Source: Herbaspirillum sp. RV1423
GTDB lineage: Bacteria; Pseudomonadota; Gammaproteobacteria; Burkholderiales; Burkholderiaceae_D
Assembly (NCBI RefSeq): GCF_000577615.1
Contig: NZ_CBXX010000018.1
Location: 1 to 64,000, forward strand
DNA length: 64,000 bases
Reading direction: 5' to 3'
Below the pieces are notes generated by a model that had not been told where the DNA came from, searched no databases, and was given only the letters and a program-made list of their open reading frames with translations. The stretch's first letter is position 1. Every line of letters starts with the position of its first letter. The position numbers were made by a program, and so were the translations under genes. Below, piece after piece: positions 61,398 to 64,000 of the stretch.

Positions 61398-61500
61398 TGA
61401 GATTGTTCAGAAGCACCGCTGGCAAGGCGCCCCGACGCAGACAGTGCGCAAGTACAGCAAGGCGGGGCAACGCCGCCAGCGGTGCTTCTGAACAATCTCA
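61398..61500. repeat. 103-bp perfect-ended inverted repeat (MITE- or REP-like hairpin)
   Basis: The arms at 61398-61423 and 61475-61500 are perfectly complementary over 26 bases (TGAGATTGTTCAGAAGCACC...). Shorter complementary blocks inside (GGCG-CCCCG against CGGGGC-CGCC) let the whole unit fold. The right arm ends in TCA, which is the stop codon of the minus-strand dehydrogenase gene. There is no open frame inside. It looks like a miniature inverted-repeat element or an intergenic palindrome placed exactly at the gene end, and could also act as a terminator. Confidence 0.75.
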
Positions 61501-62274
61501 GGCCCAGCCGGCGTCTACGATGAATTCCTGCGCTGTGCACATCACGCTTTCGTCCGACGCCAGGAACAGCACCATGCGCGCCAGATGCCACGGCAGCAGC
61601 TCGCCTTGCAGGCATTGATTGCGCTTGATGTCTTCCTTGCCCTTTTCGTCCAGCCAGAGTTCTTTCTGGCGCTCGGTCATGACCCAGCCCGGCGTCACGG
61701 TATTGACGCGGATGTTGTGCGCACCGAGGTCGCGCGCCAGGCCGCGCGTCAGGCCCAGCACGGACGCCTTGGCGGTGGTGTAGGCCGGAAAGCCGCCGCC
61801 CGAGGTGTGCCAACTGATCGAGCTGAAGTTGATGATGGAGCCGGCCTTTTTCCTGATCATGCCGGGCGCCACCGATTGCACCGCAAAGAATGCCGGACGT
61901 TGGTTGATGGCGATGCGCTCGTCCCAATATGCCTGCGTCACCTCTTCCAGTTTGTGCCGTTCATCGTTGGCGGCGTTGTTGACCAGTACGTCGAAATCGC
62001 CGATCTCGCCGGCAAGGCCGGCAATCGTGCCTTGCAGGGAAGCGATGTCGCGCAGGTCGCAATAACGGAACGACGGCGCCGTGAAACCGGCGTCGGCGAT
62101 CTTCTTGCACAAGGCTTCGCTGGCGTCCTTGGCAATGTCGACGAACGCGACCACTGCACCCTGCTCGGCCAGCGCGCTGACGATCGCCGCACCGATGCCG
62201 GTGCCGCCGCCGGTGACGAATACGCGCTTGCCCTTGAGGCTGGGGTAGCTCGCCAGTTGATATGTTGCAGACAT
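61498..62274 (-). CDS. Short-chain dehydrogenase, aldose 1-dehydrogenase-like
   Basis: A 258-aa SDR. The NAD(P)-binding motif is VTGGGTGIGAAIVSAL, with NNAAND, catalytic Ser in INFSSISWHTSGG and Tyr-X3-Lys in FPAYTTAKAS. VTPGWVMTERQKELWLDEKG is typical of D-galactose/L-arabinose 1-dehydrogenases. It would oxidise the sugar to the lactone taken by the SMP-30 enzyme. GGAGA precedes the start. Its stop codon is formed by the end of the inverted repeat at 61398-61500. It is last in the minus-strand dehydratase-GguC-SDR operon. Confidence 0.87.
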   Translation of the reverse strand: MSATYQLASYPSLKGKRVFVTGGGTGIGAAIVSALAEQGAVVAFVDIAKDASEALCKKIADAGFTAPSFRYCDLRDIASLQGTIAGLAGEIGDFDVLVNNAANDERHKLEEVTQAYWDERIAINQRPAFFAVQSVAPGMIRKKAGSIINFSSISWHTSGGGFPAYTTAKASVLGLTRGLARDLGAHNIRVNTVTPGWVMTERQKELWLDEKGKEDIKRNQCLQGELLPWHLARMVLFLASDESVMCTAQEFIVDAGWA

Positions 62275-62300
62275 GTTTTCTCCAGAAATTAAATTGCGCC

Positions 62301-63299
62301 TCAGAGGACGTGTACCTGCGGATGCGGGACGTCGTCCAGGCTCAGGCGATTGCGCAGCGCCGGACCGAAGGCAGCGACGTCGATCTCGAAAGTCTCGCCC
62401 GGCGCGACGGTGATGTTGTCCGAGCAGCTCAGCGTCGCGGTGCCGAAGAAGTGGATATGCACGTCGCCGGGACGACGGAACAGCGGATATTTGAAGTGAT
62501 GGTATTCAAGATTGGACACGGTATGCGACATGTTGTCTTCGCCGCTGACGAACGGCTTTTCCCAACGCACCTTGCCGTCTTGCGCGCGGATGCGCGACAT
62601 GCCCTGCACGTGCGCCGGCAGTTCGCCCACCAGCAGCGCCGGACCGACCGAGCACGCGCGCAGCTTGGAGTGCGCCAGGAACAGGTAATTCTGGCGTTCG
62701 GTCACGTGGTCGGAGAACTCGTTTCCGATGGCGAAACCGAGACGATAAGGCTGGCCGTCGTCGCCGATGATATAGAGGCCGGCGATCTCCGGTTCCTCGC
62801 CGCCGTCGAGCGCGAAGTGCGGCATCGCCAGCGGTTCTTCGGCAGCGCGCACGATGGAGCCGTCGCCCTTGTAGAACCATTCCGGCTGCACGCCGATCGC
62901 GCCGGCCGCAGGCTTGCCGCCTTCCAGGCCCATACGGAACATCTTCATGCTGTCGGTCAGGTTGTCGCCGGCGCCGTCGAGTTTCTTGTGCATGGCGTCG
63001 CGGCCATCGGCGCTGCCCAGGTGCGTCAGGCCGGTGCCGGTGACGTAACAGTGTGCCGTGTCCTCATGATCGAGCGGCGCCAGCAGGCCGCCGCTCGCCG
63101 CGACTTGCGCATAGTCGAGCACGGTCGAGCCGAGCGCGGCAGCAGCGAAATCCTGCAAGGAACTCTTCTTTGCAATGGCGGCGCGCGCCAATGCATAGGT
63201 GCTGCGATAGCCGTCGACGACGCGGATCTTCTTGCCGTCGTCTTCGAGACTGCCGACCAGGCGGCTGCCGTCGGCTTGTTTGAATTGCACCAGCAACAT
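62301..63299 (-). CDS. GguC/AraD1-family protein (FAH-like)
   Basis: A 332-aa protein of the GguC (AraD1) family with an FAH-like C-terminal half. VTGTGLTHLGSADGRDAMHK, WFYKGDGSIV, GGEEPEIAGLYIIGDDGQPY, GFAIGNEFSDHVTERQNYLF and HIHFFGTATLS are characteristic. Proteins of this family lie next to arabinose/galactose oxidation and chvE-gguAB genes. By context they act on the 2-keto-3-deoxy-sugar acid, though the reaction has been little studied. AGGGG precedes the start. It is flanked by the SDR gene (26 bases) and the dehydratase gene (43 bases). Confidence 0.85.
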   Translation of the reverse strand: MLLVQFKQADGSRLVGSLEDDGKKIRVVDGYRSTYALARAAIAKKSSLQDFAAAALGSTVLDYAQVAASGGLLAPLDHEDTAHCYVTGTGLTHLGSADGRDAMHKKLDGAGDNLTDSMKMFRMGLEGGKPAAGAIGVQPEWFYKGDGSIVRAAEEPLAMPHFALDGGEEPEIAGLYIIGDDGQPYRLGFAIGNEFSDHVTERQNYLFLAHSKLRACSVGPALLVGELPAHVQGMSRIRAQDGKVRWEKPFVSGEDNMSHTVSNLEYHHFKYPLFRRPGDVHIHFFGTATLSCSDNITVAPGETFEIDVAAFGPALRNRLSLDDVPHPQVHVL

Positions 63300-63342
63300 G
63301 TCTGTACCCCTTGATTTAAATTCTTAGAACGTCTTCACGATC

Positions 63343-64000
63343 TTAATGCGAATGCTTGGGAACGGCGGCGCCGCGGCAGCCGACCAGGAAATCGAAATCG
63401 CAGCCCTCATCGGCCTGCAGCACGCGGTCGATGTACAAGGACTGGTAACCGCCCTGCATCGCCGGCGTGCCCTGAGCCAGTTTTTCGGCGCGCGCGGCCT
63501 GGCGTTGCGCCATCTCCGCGTCGCTGATGTCGAGATGCAAGCGTCCGGCGGCGCAATCCAGTTCGATCCAGTCGCCATCCTGCACGATGCCCAGCGGGCC
63601 GCCGGCAGCGGCTTCCGGCGCCACGTGCAAGACCACCGTGCCATATGCCGTGCCGCTCATGCGCGCGTCGGAAATGCGCACCATGTCTTTGACGCCTTGC
63701 GCCAGCAGCTTGGGCGGCAGGCCCATGTTGCCGACTTCGGCCATGCCCGGGTAACCCTTGGGGCCGCAATTCTTCATCACCAGCACCGAGCTGGCGTCGA
63801 CATCCAGATCGGGATCGACAATGCGTTCCTTGTAATGCGCGAAATCTTCGAACACCACGGCGCGGCCGCGATGCTTCATCAATTCAGGCGACGCCGCCGA
63901 CGGCTTCAACACGGCGCCGCGCGGCGACAGATTGCCGCGCAGGATGCAGATGCCGCCGTCGTCGATCAACGGTTTGTCGAGCGGACGGATCACTTCGTCG
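63343..64000 (-). CDS. IlvD/Edd-family aldonate dehydratase, partial (C-terminal part)
   Basis: The C-terminal 218 or so residues of an iron-sulfur dehydratase; the N-terminus lies beyond the window edge. ILRGNLSPRGAVLKPSAASP, VLVMKNCGPKGYPGMAEVGN, RISDARMSGTAYGTVVLHVA and the end CDFDFLVGCRGAAVPKHSH agree with L-arabinonate/D-galactonate dehydratase-type enzymes. It removes water from the aldonate to give the 2-keto-3-deoxy acid. First seen gene of the minus-strand operon with GguC and the SDR. Confidence 0.88.
   Translation of the reverse strand, partial: DEVIRPLDKPLIDDGGICILRGNLSPRGAVLKPSAASPELMKHRGRAVVFEDFAHYKERIVDPDLDVDASSVLVMKNCGPKGYPGMAEVGNMGLPPKLLAQGVKDMVRISDARMSGTAYGTVVLHVAPEAAAGGPLGIVQDGDWIELDCAAGRLHLDISDAEMAQRQAARAEKLAQGTPAMQGGYQSLYIDRVLQADEGCDFDFLVGCRGAAVPKHSH

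Overview
The window reads as chromosomal DNA of a high-GC betaproteobacterium (Burkholderiales, most likely Oxalobacteraceae close to Herbaspirillum). This rests on gene content and codon use: polyhydroxybutyrate (PHB) genes under FNR, a fused MaoC/phosphotransacetylase, an oxidative pentose pathway and an LPS-core cluster. No rRNA, tRNA, CRISPR array, prophage or insertion sequence was seen. The genus is an inference.

Layout. 1-522 is a three-copy 174-bp tandem repeat, followed by a flavin reductase (hpaC) and an orphan FixJ-type response regulator. 2.3-13.1 kb holds a MocR-type regulator divergent from a complete Nit1C (MSMEG_0572-0565 type) cluster: nitrogen-starvation protein, nitrilase, radical SAM enzyme, GNAT, AIR-synthase-like protein, glycosyltransferase, small MSMEG_0570 protein and flavin oxidoreductase. 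An acyl-CoA synthetase is attached at the end. The intergenic region between regulator and cluster carries many TGCATTCAAT-like and TCCATACAAT-like repeats that look like operators.

13.1-39.3 kb is a low-oxygen module. It contains a four-cysteine FNR regulator, four universal stress protein genes, an SPW membrane protein, a zinc alcohol dehydrogenase, a triple-BON protein, PHB synthase with a P3-type ATPase, a NodT/HlyD/RbbA/YhhJ export operon, Pta-AckA, a phasin, a hemerythrin-like protein and acetoacetyl-CoA reductase. Consensus or near-consensus FNR boxes (TTGAT-N4-ATCAA) sit ahead of nearly every transcription unit. In most cases a -10-like hexamer lies at the distance expected for a class II (-41.5) FNR promoter. 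The module can be read as fermentative/microaerobic metabolism: carbon stored as PHB, acetyl-phosphate turned to ATP, alcohol/aldehyde redox balancing and stress proteins.

Inside this module lies a lower-GC insert (about 14.2-18.7 kb) holding an orphan type VI lipoprotein (TssJ), a secreted LAS-type (M15-like) peptidase with an Ig-like domain and two unrecognised exported proteins. It is bounded by a broken copy of one of its own genes on one side and a broken copy of the neighbouring SPW gene on the other. This is the least explained part of the window.

39.6-48.3 kb is an LPS-core/O-antigen region: two O-antigen ligase/polymerase-like proteins, MsbA, three GT9 and one GT8 glycosyltransferases. 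The part next to dnaE is visibly AT-richer and probably acquired. 48.3-57.3 kb holds housekeeping genes: dnaE, trhO, a WrbA-like flavoprotein, gluQ preceded by a LysR remnant, a DEAD-box helicase and a fumarylpyruvate hydrolase-like FAH protein. 57.4-59.2 kb encodes a TPR/glycosyltransferase protein. 59.3-64.0 kb is a sugar (probably L-arabinose/D-galactose) oxidation locus: lactonase, LysR regulator, SDR dehydrogenase, GguC/AraD1-family protein and an IlvD-type aldonate dehydratase cut by the window edge.
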